Translations under genes and position numbers: made by a program
Shown here: piece after piece, positions 8,002-17,166 of the stretch
Layout: each line of letters starts with the position of its first letter
Numbering within the stretch: position 1 is the stretch's first letter
NCBI RefSeq assembly: GCF_000515315.1
Contig: NZ_KI911562.1
Location: forward strand, 434,001-498,000
Source: Asinibacterium sp. OR53
Lineage (GTDB): Bacteria > Bacteroidota > Bacteroidia > Chitinophagales > Chitinophagaceae
Length of the DNA stretch: 64,000 bases
Direction: 5' to 3'
Notes under the pieces: model-generated
Database searches by the model: none
The model's input: only the letters and a program-made list of their open reading frames with translations
Told to the model about the DNA's origin: nothing

Positions 8002-10497
8002 TTATTTCCATTCTCTGGCCCTTTTCTGATCCCTCATTTTTTCAAAAGTGATACTGGGATCTTTTTCTTCCGGGGCGTTTATAAAATGGTTGAATCGTTT
8101 TCTTATTTCCGGATTTTCGATCGCTTCTTTCCATTCGCACTTATAGCTGTCTACCAATAACTGCATTTCTTCTTCCAGCTTTGCTGCAATGCCCAGGCTG
8201 TCATTAACCACTACATTTCTGAGATAGTCGATACCGCCTTCCATTTTATTCAGCCAGGTAGCGGTTCTTGTTAAGGGATCGGCAGTTTTGATATAGAACA
8301 TCAGGAAACGGTCGATGAAACGGATACAGGTTGCTTCATCAAGATCAGTTGCCAGCAATAAAGCATGTTGCGGTTTGGAGCCACCGTTACCACATACATA
8401 GAGATTCCATCCTTTTTCTGTGGCAATGATGCCAAAGTCTTTACTCTGCGCTTCGGCACATTCACGTATACATCCCGAAACTGCAGATTTGATCTTATGC
8501 GGAGCCCGGAGTCCCCGGTATCTTTCTTCAACACGAATAGCAAAACTTACGCTGTCGTGCAAACCGAACCGGCACCAGGTGCTGCCCACACAACTCTTAA
8601 CGGTACGCAGCGCTTTTCCATAAGCATGTCCGCTTTCAAAACCGGCGTCGATCAGTTCTTCCCATATCAGCGGCAGGTCTGATAAATGCGCTCCGAAAAG
8701 GTCAATGCGCTGACCGCCTGTTATTTTGGTATAGAGATGATATTTCTTAGCTACCTGGCCTATCACGATCAACTTATCGGGCGTGATCTCACCGCCGGGT
8801 ATACGTGGTACTACAGAATAAGTACCCCCTTTCTGTATATTGGCCAGGAAACGGTCGTTGCTGTCCTGCGCGGTATCGTTTCCTTTTTTCAGGATCATTT
8901 CATTCCACAGGCTGGCCAGGATGGAAGCCACCGAAGGTTTACATAATTCGCAGCCATCGCCTGTTCCCAGTTTATTCAACACATCTTCATAGCTTTTCAA
9001 TTCGTGCAATTTCACCAGGTCGTACAATTCCTGGCGGCTGTAATGGAAATGCTCGCAGATAACATTGCGGATATATTTACCCTGTGCTTTTAATGTATGA
9101 TTCACCAGGTCTTTGACCATGGGCAAACAACCACCACAGCCCGTTCCGGCTTTCGTGCATTTTTTGATAGCATCCACTGTTTCCTCGCCATTTTCTACTG
9201 CTTTGCAGATAGCTCCTTTGGTCACACTCTCGCAACTGCATATATAAGCGTCATCGGGTAGACTCAATACACCAGCTTCCTGCGATTCTCCGCCTCTTGC
9301 ACCCAGGATGATGTCTTCGGGATTGGGAGGCAATACGATTTTATTCTTGCAGGTCTGCAGCAACATATTGTATTGTTCAGCATCGCCTACAAGAATACCA
9401 CCCAGGAGTTGTTTGCCATCTGCACTAATGTTCACTCTCTTGTAAACACCATTGATGCCATCATTAAACACAATGGTTCTTGTTGCACCATCATTGATAA
9501 AAGGATTTCCAAAGCTGGCCACATCAACGCCGATTAGCTTGAGTTTGGTGCTCATGTCAAAACCGGCAAAAGTTTTTTCACTATCGGTCAGTTGCCCCAC
9601 CACCACTTCGGCCATTTCATAACCAGGTGCAACAAGTCCGTAGATCATTTCATTATGCAGCGCGCATTCACCGATGGCATAGATAGCAGGATCGGATGTT
9701 TGCAATAAATCATTCACTACAATACCACCACGCGAACCGGTGAGCAATCCGGCAGCTTTGGCCAGCTCGTCCCTGGGTTTGATTCCCGCCGAAATAACCA
9801 GCATATCGGATTCAAGGATGGACCCGTCTGCGAATGAGAGACCGGTTATTGCTTCTTCACCCAGGATAGCCGATGTGTTTTTAGCAGTATAGATGGTAAG
9901 CCCCAGGGCTTCCAGTTTTGATTGCAACAATTGCGACCCCAGTTCATCCACCTGGCGGGGCATCAGGCGGGGTGCAAATTCTATCACGCTGGTATCAGCG
10001 ATGCCCAGGTCGAGCAAGGCTTTGGCCGCTTCCAATCCCAGAAGGCCACCACCGATCACAGCACCTTTCCTGGCCCTGCCTGCCCATGCTTTCATTAACT
10101 CCAGGTCTTCGATCGTCCTATATATGAATACACCGTTTTTTTCCACTCCCGGTATGGGGGGTACAAAGGCCGATGAGCCGGTAGCCAAAACCAGGTAATC
10201 ATAATGAATTTCCAGGCCTTTGTGGGAATACACCGTTTTATGATCACGGTCGATCTTCTGTACAGGATCTCCCAAATGAAGCTGGATGTTGTTGGAAAAG
10301 TACCAATCGGCGGATGCCATGGAAAGGTCTTCGGCAGATTTGCCGGAAAAAAACTCGCTGAGGTGCACCCTATCATAAGCGGGGCGGCTTTCTTCCCCGA
10401 ATACGGTCAATTCGAACTGACCATGGGTGTTTTTAGCTACCAGTTTTTCGCAAAACTTATAGCCTACCATACCGTTGCCTACTACCACTACTCTCAT
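8002..10497 (-). CDS. nirB: Nitrite reductase [NAD(P)H] large subunit
   Basis: An 831-aa cytoplasmic siroheme enzyme reducing nitrite to ammonium. Domain order: FAD/NAD(P) reductase (VVVVGNGMVGYKF at the N-terminus, GGGLLGLEAA near 150), BFD-like [2Fe-2S] domain (ICSCESVTKG, then GTGCGGC), a second BFD-like stretch (GTGDGCELCKPSV), then the ferredoxin-like and siroheme/4Fe-4S domains with KSCVGSTWCRFG (near 635) and SGCIRECAE. All four cluster cysteines are present. ATG 10497 (MRVVVVGNG) is preferred because it starts directly at the FAD motif; a start at 10533 adds a hydrophobic 12-residue leader unlike the family. It is the first gene of the leftward operon and diverges from the siroheme-pathway gene at 10681. 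Confidence 0.95.
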   Translation of the reverse strand: MRVVVVGNGMVGYKFCEKLVAKNTHGQFELTVFGEESRPAYDRVHLSEFFSGKSAEDLSMASADWYFSNNIQLHLGDPVQKIDRDHKTVYSHKGLEIHYDYLVLATGSSAFVPPIPGVEKNGVFIYRTIEDLELMKAWAGRARKGAVIGGGLLGLEAAKALLDLGIADTSVIEFAPRLMPRQVDELGSQLLQSKLEALGLTIYTAKNTSAILGEEAITGLSFADGSILESDMLVISAGIKPRDELAKAAGLLTGSRGGIVVNDLLQTSDPAIYAIGECALHNEMIYGLVAPGYEMAEVVVGQLTDSEKTFAGFDMSTKLKLIGVDVASFGNPFINDGATRTIVFNDGINGVYKRVNISADGKQLLGGILVGDAEQYNMLLQTCKNKIVLPPNPEDIILGARGGESQEAGVLSLPDDAYICSCESVTKGAICKAVENGEETVDAIKKCTKAGTGCGGCLPMVKDLVNHTLKAQGKYIRNVICEHFHYSRQELYDLVKLHELKSYEDVLNKLGTGDGCELCKPSVASILASLWNEMILKKGNDTAQDSNDRFLANIQKGGTYSVVPRIPGGEITPDKLIVIGQVAKKYHLYTKITGGQRIDLFGAHLSDLPLIWEELIDAGFESGHAYGKALRTVKSCVGSTWCRFGLHDSVSFAIRVEERYRGLRAPHKIKSAVSGCIRECAEAQSKDFGIIATEKGWNLYVCGNGGSKPQHALLLATDLDEATCIRFIDRFLMFYIKTADPLTRTATWLNKMEGGIDYLRNVVVNDSLGIAAKLEEEMQLLVDSYKCEWKEAIENPEIRKRFNHFINAPEEKDPSITFEKMRDQKRAREWK

Positions 10498-10533
10498 AAT
10501 GCTTAGGGTTAAGAGTGAAATAGTGGCAAACAA

Positions 10534-10680
10534 TCAAATTATAAATAATTCTATGTAATATTGTTTACAGTAAAGAATTATTATTTTGAATCAAAAAGCA
10601 ATTTCTGTCATAAATTTAGAAACAATTATCTAATTTTATAGTAAACGCTGAAATATTTTTTACATAATTTTTGTAATAAT
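10534..10680. promoter_or_regulatory. Divergent nirB/cobA control region with palindromes
   Basis: This is an AT-rich divergent intergenic stretch. TTTACAGTAAA at 10564-10574 is a perfect 5+5 inverted repeat around one base. A second pair, GTAAA (10641-10645) and TTTAC (10659-10663), is arranged the same way with a longer spacer. A near-consensus leftward -7 element (TA-N3-TTTG) lies at 10543-10535, about 40 nt upstream of nirB; the spacer is one base longer than the Bacteroidota TAnnTTTG. The FNR-like regulator encoded at 11495 is a reasonable candidate to bind here. That link is inference. Confidence 0.4.
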
Positions 10681-11457
10681 ATGAAAATATCAATACCTTC
10701 ACTTTATCTGGTAGGGGCAGGGCCGGGAGATCCGGAACTAATTACCTTAAAGGCTGTCAAAGTCCTCCGGAAAGCAGAAGTCGTCTTATATGATGCCCTG
10801 GCCAATGAAAGCCTGCTCGATTATACCCCTGCGGGCTGTATCCGACAGTTCGTTGGCAAAAGATATGGTTGTCACGCATTGTCGCAGGAGGAAATCAACC
10901 AGTTGATCCTGGAATATGGCGGCATTTATCAGCACATTGTAAGGCTGAAAGGCGGCGACCCCTTTGTATTCGGAAGGGCTACGGAAGAGATCAGCATAGC
11001 AAAAGCCGCCGGCATGAACATAGAACTCATCCCGGGAATATCCAGCGCACTGGCAGTACCAGCAACACAATTGATTCCCCTTACCTGCCGGGGTATCAAT
11101 GAAAGTTTCTGGGTTACCACCGGAACCACCCGCACAGGAGAAGTATCGGCCGATATACAATGGGCTGCACAATCCTCTGCAACGGTTGTAATACTGATGG
11201 CCATGAGTAAACTCGAAATCATCATGGAAGCATTCAGTTATTATGGTAAAAGGGACACCCCTGTTGCGATCATACAGAATGGTACCACGGCAACCGAAAA
11301 AATCGTGATCGGTACAGTAAAAGATATTTTTTTCAAAGCCCAGTATGCCGGCATAAGCAATCCGGCAATAATAGTGGTAGGGGAAGTGGTGAAGCTGCAC
11401 CCCTCTTTATTGAAAGAAGAACTGATACACCAGCTCACAGCGGCACCTACGGAATAA
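10681..11457 (+). CDS. cobA: Uroporphyrinogen-III C-methyltransferase
   Basis: A 258-aa SAM-dependent enzyme making precorrin-2, the precursor of the siroheme needed by NirB. It shows the SUMT/tetrapyrrole methylase signatures: LVGAGPGDPELIT near residue 10, RLKGGDPFVFGR near 90, and the IPGISSALAVPA region near 118. It contains only the methyltransferase domain, so the dehydrogenase/ferrochelatase step of siroheme synthesis must be encoded elsewhere. It is divergent from nirB and followed after 37 nt by the Crp/Fnr regulator gene, probably co-transcribed. Confidence 0.93.
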   Translation: MKISIPSLYLVGAGPGDPELITLKAVKVLRKAEVVLYDALANESLLDYTPAGCIRQFVGKRYGCHALSQEEINQLILEYGGIYQHIVRLKGGDPFVFGRATEEISIAKAAGMNIELIPGISSALAVPATQLIPLTCRGINESFWVTTGTTRTGEVSADIQWAAQSSATVVILMAMSKLEIIMEAFSYYGKRDTPVAIIQNGTTATEKIVIGTVKDIFFKAQYAGISNPAIIVVGEVVKLHPSLLKEELIHQLTAAPTE

Positions 11458-11494
11458 ATGCATTGGTAAATGGTTACGAAAGAAGCAAACCATC

Positions 11495-12184
11495 ATGAAA
11501 AAAAACAAGCAGCATTGCGATCTGAAAAGTTGTGTACTCTGTAAACACTGCCTGGGCGACTGGTTACCCGCGATAGATACGAACCGCAAAAGTTTTCACG
11601 TAAAAAAAGGAGAGCTCCTGTTCAAAGAAGGAGAAGAAGTTACCGGTATGTATTTTATTCATACAGGCCTCGTGAAAGTGCATAAAAAATGGGGCTCGGA
11701 AAAAGAACTGATCCTGCGCATCGCCCGCGACGGCGCCATTGTGGGCCACAGAGGATTGGGCACCGATACCGTATATCCGGTATCCGCTACCGCATTACAA
11801 CCTACCGATGTCTGTTTCATTGACCTGAATTTCTTCCACACTACTTTAAAAGTAAACCACGATTTTCTTTACCACCTGATGATGTTCTTCGCTGCGGAAT
11901 TGAAAGAATCGGAAAAGCGCATGCGAAACCTCGCACACATGACCGTAAAAGGAAGGATCGCCCAGGCCCTGCTCACTTTCAAAGAAAAATTCGGCACGAA
12001 CAGCGAGGGATGTATTGACCTTTACCTCAGTAAACAGGACCTGGCGTCTTACACCGGCACTACCTACGAGACATTGTTCCGTATCATGAATGAAATGACG
12101 GAGGAGGCAGCTATTTCAGTGGATGGGAAAAAGATCACCATCCACAACATAGATCTGCTGCACCGTTTCATCAAAGACGAATAA
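11495..12184 (+). CDS. Crp/Fnr family regulator with cysteine-rich N-terminus
   Basis: A 229-aa transcription regulator: cyclic-nucleotide-binding-like beta roll (about 30-140), long dimer helix, and a C-terminal winged helix (about 165-225, with SKQDLASYTGTTYETLFR as the HTH). The N-terminus has cysteines at 8, 13, 16 and 19, and another at 107 (DVCFID). E. coli FNR uses three clustered N-terminal cysteines plus one internal cysteine for its [4Fe-4S] cluster, so this protein may sense oxygen or NO. That is inferred from spacing and not demonstrated. Its place beside cobA and nirB makes it the likely local regulator of nitrate assimilation. It converges on the OPT transporter gene with a 5-nt gap. 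Confidence 0.82.
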   Translation: MKKNKQHCDLKSCVLCKHCLGDWLPAIDTNRKSFHVKKGELLFKEGEEVTGMYFIHTGLVKVHKKWGSEKELILRIARDGAIVGHRGLGTDTVYPVSATALQPTDVCFIDLNFFHTTLKVNHDFLYHLMMFFAAELKESEKRMRNLAHMTVKGRIAQALLTFKEKFGTNSEGCIDLYLSKQDLASYTGTTYETLFRIMNEMTEEAAISVDGKKITIHNIDLLHRFIKDE

Positions 12185-12189
12185 AGCAA

Positions 12190-14247
12190 CTATACCGCCT
12201 TTTTCATTGCCACCCGGTACAGTATGATGCCCATCAATGCGAAGAACAAAGCGCCCACCAGGAAATAACCATCCTGTGATAACGCATGACTGATACTGTC
12301 TTCCATGCTCACTGCATTCAGGAATCGTTCTCCTTTATCACTTCCGGCAATAAAAGCAATCAACACACCGGCAACAGCGCCACCCGCTACCAATCCCGTT
12401 GCAAACAGACTTCCTTTACTCAACTCCTCTTCTTCAGCGCTCAACTGCTTGTTTGCTTTCTTCTGTTTTGCTTCTATAATTCCCCTGATAGCGCCTCCCA
12501 CGAAAATGGGCAGCGTGGTAGAAAGCGGCAGGTAAACACCAATAGCAAAACTCAATGCTTTCAAACCGCAGAGTTCTACTGTAACAGCCAGGAATATACC
12601 CACCATTACATATTGCCAGTCGAGGTTCTGCGACAATATCCCTTTGATCAATGTAGCCATCAATGTAGCTTGCGGCGCCGGGAACTTCTCTGAACCGATC
12701 GCATGATGCACCCCTTGCTGTAACATTTCTGTTGAAGGTTTATCCAGGAACTTAACCGTTATACCAATAATAACAGAAGATACAATAGCGCCAATGAACA
12801 AAGCGATCTGTTGGTTACGCGGTGTGGCGCCTACCAGGTAACCGCTCTTGAGGTCTTGCGAAGTACCTCCGGCATTGGCTGCGGCAATACAGATCATCCC
12901 TCCAACTACCAGCACCAATGGCTCAAACGCTTTACCAGTCCAACCCACACTGAGAAAGATAAGACTGGTGCCCATCACTGTGGCGATGGTCATGCCACTG
13001 ATGGGGCTGTTCGATGTACCGATCAATCCTACAATGCGTGAAGCTACCGTTACAAACAAAGCGCCGAACAACAATACCAGTATACCAATGAATAATTTCT
13101 GGAGCAGGTTATCGCCGGGCACTTGTGGTAATAAAGTAATAACAGCGATCAGGCCAAGACTGCCCAATCCTACTACCTTCAGGCTCAAATCTCTTTCTGT
13201 GCGTAACACAGCAGTTGCAGCACCTTCTTCATTGCCAGCCTTCAAAGAAGACAGGCTTCCTTTCACCGATTTTACAATCGTAGGAATGGTTTTGATAAGG
13301 GTGATGATACCCCCTGCTGCTACTGCGCCCGCACCGATCTGCCTTACATAAGCATAATAAATGGCAGATGCATAATCACTGAAATGATGCGTAACCGGAT
13401 CCCACCCGCCTTTACCACCCGGCTTGGTGATATCTGCCAGGTAACCCAGCTTGGCCAGTTGCAATGCAATCACATCCCCCGGAACCAATGTAGACAACAA
13501 AGGAATGAACACCATCCAGCTCAACACACTGCCCGCCACCAACACACCGGCAATACGCGGCCCAATGATGTAACCAATGCCAATATATTCAGGTGTGATC
13601 TCGCCGCTTACCCTTGCCGAAGGGAAGAATTTATTGATCTGTTTGGTTGCATAATAAGGCGTCTCTGCAATCACGTGCAGTATTTTTTGTAAGAACGCAT
13701 ACAGCAATGCCACCCCCAACCCCCAGAAAGCCGTCTTGGCAAAATCACCGCCTTTCTCACCGGCCTTCAACACATCACCACAAGCAGTTCCTTCGGGATA
13801 AGGAAGGGTATCATGCTCATTAACGATCAGGGCCCTTCGCAAGGGTATCATTAACAAAGTGCCTAACAGTCCGCCTACAATAGCCAATACCAATATGGTT
13901 AAATAATTGAAGTACTCAGCGCTGGTAGGCGATGAAAGAAAAAGAAAGCCCGGCAGTGTAAAAGCCACCCCGCCTGCAATACTTTCACCCGCAGAACCGG
14001 TAGTCTGGATGATATTGTTTTCCAGGATGGTGGTCTTGAGGAATCTTCGCCCCAATGTAATGGCAATAACAGCAATGGGGATGGATGCAGTTACGGTGAG
14101 GCCCGCTTTCAAAGCCAGGTACACGGTGGCGGCGCCAAAAATAACGCCGAACAAACTACCCACCAGTATGGACTTAACGGTCAATTCTTTCATATTCGTT
14201 TCGGGAGAAACGAAGGGCTTAAAGGTCTTGGAAGATTGAGACATCAA
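12190..14247 (-). CDS. OPT family oligopeptide transporter
   Basis: A 685-aa multi-pass inner-membrane protein of the oligopeptide transporter superfamily. Recognisable features are the N-terminal SILVGSLFGVIFGAATVYLA, the GSAGESIAGGVAFTLPG region, and many (about 14-16) hydrophobic segments. The substrate cannot be read from sequence; bacterial OPT proteins are linked to peptides or metal chelates. Two adjacent start codons exist (14247 and 14244). It diverges from a second peptide transporter, of the POT family, which suggests a peptide-uptake locus. Confidence 0.88.
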   Translation of the reverse strand: MMSQSSKTFKPFVSPETNMKELTVKSILVGSLFGVIFGAATVYLALKAGLTVTASIPIAVIAITLGRRFLKTTILENNIIQTTGSAGESIAGGVAFTLPGFLFLSSPTSAEYFNYLTILVLAIVGGLLGTLLMIPLRRALIVNEHDTLPYPEGTACGDVLKAGEKGGDFAKTAFWGLGVALLYAFLQKILHVIAETPYYATKQINKFFPSARVSGEITPEYIGIGYIIGPRIAGVLVAGSVLSWMVFIPLLSTLVPGDVIALQLAKLGYLADITKPGGKGGWDPVTHHFSDYASAIYYAYVRQIGAGAVAAGGIITLIKTIPTIVKSVKGSLSSLKAGNEEGAATAVLRTERDLSLKVVGLGSLGLIAVITLLPQVPGDNLLQKLFIGILVLLFGALFVTVASRIVGLIGTSNSPISGMTIATVMGTSLIFLSVGWTGKAFEPLVLVVGGMICIAAANAGGTSQDLKSGYLVGATPRNQQIALFIGAIVSSVIIGITVKFLDKPSTEMLQQGVHHAIGSEKFPAPQATLMATLIKGILSQNLDWQYVMVGIFLAVTVELCGLKALSFAIGVYLPLSTTLPIFVGGAIRGIIEAKQKKANKQLSAEEEELSKGSLFATGLVAGGAVAGVLIAFIAGSDKGERFLNAVSMEDSISHALSQDGYFLVGALFFALMGIILYRVAMKKAV

Positions 14248-14273
14248 TGTATAGTTTAGTTGTTAGCTGCCAA

Positions 14274-14306
14274 TTGTTAGTTTCCACTCATAAATCCTTA
14301 CTTTCG
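14274..14306 (+). promoter_or_regulatory. Candidate promoter of the POT transporter gene
   Basis: TTG at 14274-14276, a 22-nt spacer, then TACTTTCG at 14299-14306. This is one base from the Bacteroidota TTG-N17-23-TAnnTTTG consensus and about 30 nt upstream of the start codon. Confidence 0.45.
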
Positions 14307-14335
14307 GCACGATTTAAAATTTCAAAATACGATTT

Positions 14336-15757
14336 ATGCCCGAGATACCAAACGAGCAAAAAAAAGCTAAAATGCCCAAATCGGTGCCATTTATTATCGG
14401 AAATGAAGCCGCCGAACGTTTCAGCTTTTATGCCATACGAGCCATCATGCCCACTTTCCTGGTAGCGCAATTCTTCAACCCGGCCCATAACCCGGCCATG
14501 CAGAGCATAGCCGAAGCCCGTTCCAACGAGCTATCACACCTCTTTGTCTTCTTTGCTTATTTTATGCCGCTGGTGGGTGGTATTGCTGCCGACTGGTTCT
14601 TCGGCAAATACAAGGTTATCCTCTATGTCTCTATATTATATGCCATTGGTAACCTGTTACTGTCGCTGTCTACACACGATCTCAGCCTGTTCAGCACCGG
14701 CCTCATCGTGATAGCCATTGCGGCGGGAGGTATCAAGTCCTGCGTATCGGCCAATGTGGGCGACCAGTTCGACAAATCGAACCAGGAACTGATGTCGAAA
14801 GTCTATGGCTGGTTCTATTTCAGCATTAATTCGGGTTCTGTACTGTCGACCCTGCTGATACCCATCATCTATAAGAAATACGGACCGGAACTCGCTTTCG
14901 GCATACCGGGCATACTCATGTGTCTGGCTACACTGATCTTTTGGTTGGGCCGGCATAGATATATAAAAGTGCCGCCAACAGGTGTAAAAAAAGAAAATTT
15001 CATGGGAATATCCCTCTATGCCCTGAAAAAGGCTTTTTCCAACCGCCAGGGGAAAACAGTTTGGGAATTGGTAGCCCAAAAATATTCTCCAGAGGCCATC
15101 GATGGCGTGCAGGCTGTGTACCGCATCCTGGCTGTATTTGCATTTACTCCCATTTTCTGGGCCCTGTGGGACCAAAACCTTTCCGAATGGGTATTGCAGG
15201 CTACCAAACTGGACCTGCATATTTTCGGTTATGAGTTCCTGCCGGAGCAGATTCAAACATTCAATCCCCTGTTTCTGATCAGCCTGATACCGGTGTTCAC
15301 TTATGGATTGTTCCCACTCATTGAAAAAACAGGCATCAAGGTTACGCCGCTGCGTAAGATCGGTGCGGGGTTGTTCCTAACCATCCTGTCCTTTATCATC
15401 ATTGCTTTTTTACAGGAAAAGATCGATCAGGGTAGCAGGCCCACTGTGTGGTGGCAGATACTGGCTTATTTCATCCTGGCCGGCGCCGAAGTACTGGTAT
15501 CTATCACCTGCCTGGAATATGCCTATACCCAATCACCCAAATCCATGAAGAGCACCATGACGGCCCTTTACCTGCTGGGGATTTCGCTGGGCAATATTTT
15601 CACCAGTCTTGTCAACAACAGCATTGCCAATAACGGGTTCTTTGCACGCTATACAGGTGCCAGTTATTTTTGGCTGTTCATCAGCATATTGTCGGGCTTT
15701 TTTGTGCTTTACCTGCTGGTGGCCAAACGCCTGCCGGAAAAAAGTTATGTGGAATGA
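14336..15757 (+). CDS. POT/PTR family proton-dependent peptide transporter
   Basis: A 473-aa MFS-type inner-membrane protein importing di- and tripeptides with protons. The POT signature ERFSFYAIRAIMPTFL is at about residues 32-47 (ExERFSYY-like), and FYFSINSGSVLSTLLIP gives the second PTR motif. About 12-14 hydrophobic segments are present. A recognisable promoter precedes it. It is followed after 38 nt by purD in the same direction, with no obvious functional link. Confidence 0.9.
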   Translation: MPEIPNEQKKAKMPKSVPFIIGNEAAERFSFYAIRAIMPTFLVAQFFNPAHNPAMQSIAEARSNELSHLFVFFAYFMPLVGGIAADWFFGKYKVILYVSILYAIGNLLLSLSTHDLSLFSTGLIVIAIAAGGIKSCVSANVGDQFDKSNQELMSKVYGWFYFSINSGSVLSTLLIPIIYKKYGPELAFGIPGILMCLATLIFWLGRHRYIKVPPTGVKKENFMGISLYALKKAFSNRQGKTVWELVAQKYSPEAIDGVQAVYRILAVFAFTPIFWALWDQNLSEWVLQATKLDLHIFGYEFLPEQIQTFNPLFLISLIPVFTYGLFPLIEKTGIKVTPLRKIGAGLFLTILSFIIIAFLQEKIDQGSRPTVWWQILAYFILAGAEVLVSITCLEYAYTQSPKSMKSTMTALYLLGISLGNIFTSLVNNSIANNGFFARYTGASYFWLFISILSGFFVLYLLVAKRLPEKSYVE

Positions 15758-15795
15758 ATTAAGTTCTACTTTCGCCCCACAATCAGTATTTTACC

Positions 15796-17079
15796 ATGAA
15801 TATACTCTTACTTGGCTCGGGCGGAAGAGAACATGCGCTGGCCTGGAAAATGAGCCAGAGTCATCATTGCGACCAATTATTCATTGCTCCCGGCAACGCA
15901 GGAACAACTCAATACGGTACCAATCTACCCATCGGTGTAACAGATTTTGCAGCTATTAAAGAAGCCTGTATTACACATCACATCAATATGTTGGTAGTAG
16001 GACCTGAAGAGCCGCTGGTAAAAGGTATTTACGATTTTTTTCAGGCCGATGAGCAGTTGCAGAAGATTACCGTCGTAGCCCCTTCGGCGGCGGCGGCCCA
16101 GTTGGAAGGCAGCAAGGCTTTCAGCAAAAAATTCATGCAGCGCCATCAGATTCCCACTGCGGCTTATGCCGAGTTCACTGCCGATAATTTTGAAGAAGGA
16201 AAAAAATACATCGCCGCGCACAGTCTGCCCGTGGTATTGAAAGCAGACGGACTCGCCGCAGGCAAAGGGGTAGTCATTGCCGAAACCCTTGAGCAGGCAC
16301 AGGAAGTATTTGCCTCCATGATCCTGGACAAACAATTTGGCGAAGCCAGCAGCAAAGTGGTGATCGAATCATTCCTGCAGGGTATTGAAGTGAGTGTATT
16401 TGTACTCACAGATGGTATCGACTATCAACTCATCGGCCATGCCAAAGATTACAAGCGCATCGGTGAAGGGGATACCGGGCTCAACACAGGTGGCATGGGC
16501 TGTGTAAGCCCCGTACCTTTTATGGATGAGGTCTTTATGCAAAAAGTAGCGTCACGCATCATACGTCCAACAGTAGCCGGATTGAAAAAAGAAGGGTTGA
16601 TTTATCATGGTTTCATTTTCTTCGGACTGATGAACTGCAATGGCGAACCCTATGTGATCGAATACAATTGCCGCATGGGCGACCCCGAAACAGAAGTAGT
16701 GATGCCGAGGTTACAGACAGACCTGGTGGCACTTTTTGCAGCGATGGATAATGGCACGTTAATTGATGCTAATATCGCTTTCGACGAGAGGAGCTGCTGC
16801 ACAGTAATGGCAGTCAGCGGAGGGTACCCTGGCGATTATCAAAAGAATATCAGGATCGAGGGACTGGCCCATGCCGGCGACAACAAAACCACCATCGTAT
16901 TTCACGCAGGAACCCGACAATTGGGTGCCGATGTGGTGACAAATGGCGGACGAGTATTAGCGGTTTCGGCATTCGGCAACAACATTACCGAGGCAGTGAA
17001 CCTGTCGAAAAAAACACTGGCTGGAATCAGTTTTGACGGCATGTACTACCGGAAGGATATCGGATACGAATTTGCCTGA
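15796..17079 (+). CDS. purD: Phosphoribosylamine--glycine ligase
   Basis: A 427-aa ATP-grasp enzyme of purine synthesis that forms glycinamide ribonucleotide. It starts with the canonical LLLGSGGREHALAWK. Other family marks are VGPEEPLVKGI, KADGLAAGKGVV, DYKRIGEGDTGLNTGGMG and EYNCRMGDPETE. Length and start are normal. A TACTTTCG element at 15767-15774 resembles a -7 box but has no TTG at the right distance. Confidence 0.96.
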   Translation: MNILLLGSGGREHALAWKMSQSHHCDQLFIAPGNAGTTQYGTNLPIGVTDFAAIKEACITHHINMLVVGPEEPLVKGIYDFFQADEQLQKITVVAPSAAAAQLEGSKAFSKKFMQRHQIPTAAYAEFTADNFEEGKKYIAAHSLPVVLKADGLAAGKGVVIAETLEQAQEVFASMILDKQFGEASSKVVIESFLQGIEVSVFVLTDGIDYQLIGHAKDYKRIGEGDTGLNTGGMGCVSPVPFMDEVFMQKVASRIIRPTVAGLKKEGLIYHGFIFFGLMNCNGEPYVIEYNCRMGDPETEVVMPRLQTDLVALFAAMDNGTLIDANIAFDERSCCTVMAVSGGYPGDYQKNIRIEGLAHAGDNKTTIVFHAGTRQLGADVVTNGGRVLAVSAFGNNITEAVNLSKKTLAGISFDGMYYRKDIGYEFA

Positions 17080-17098
17080 AAAATCGGTATTTTAGACT

Positions 17099-17129
17099 TT
17101 GTTAATTCAACCAATTTCATCCACCTTTG
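17099..17129 (+). promoter_or_regulatory. Candidate promoter of the mre operon
   Basis: TTG at 17099-17101, a 20-nt spacer and CACCTTTG at 17122-17129, one base from the TAnnTTTG -7 consensus. The resulting leader before mreB would be about 30 nt. Confidence 0.45.
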
Positions 17130-17166
17130 CAAGCATTAGCTGACTAATTAGAATTTAAGATTTACA

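Noticed and set aside
10534..10680. A riboswitch upstream of the siroheme-pathway gene.
   Set aside because: The stretch is very AT-rich with no conserved cobalamin-type box or stable multi-stem structure that I can see.
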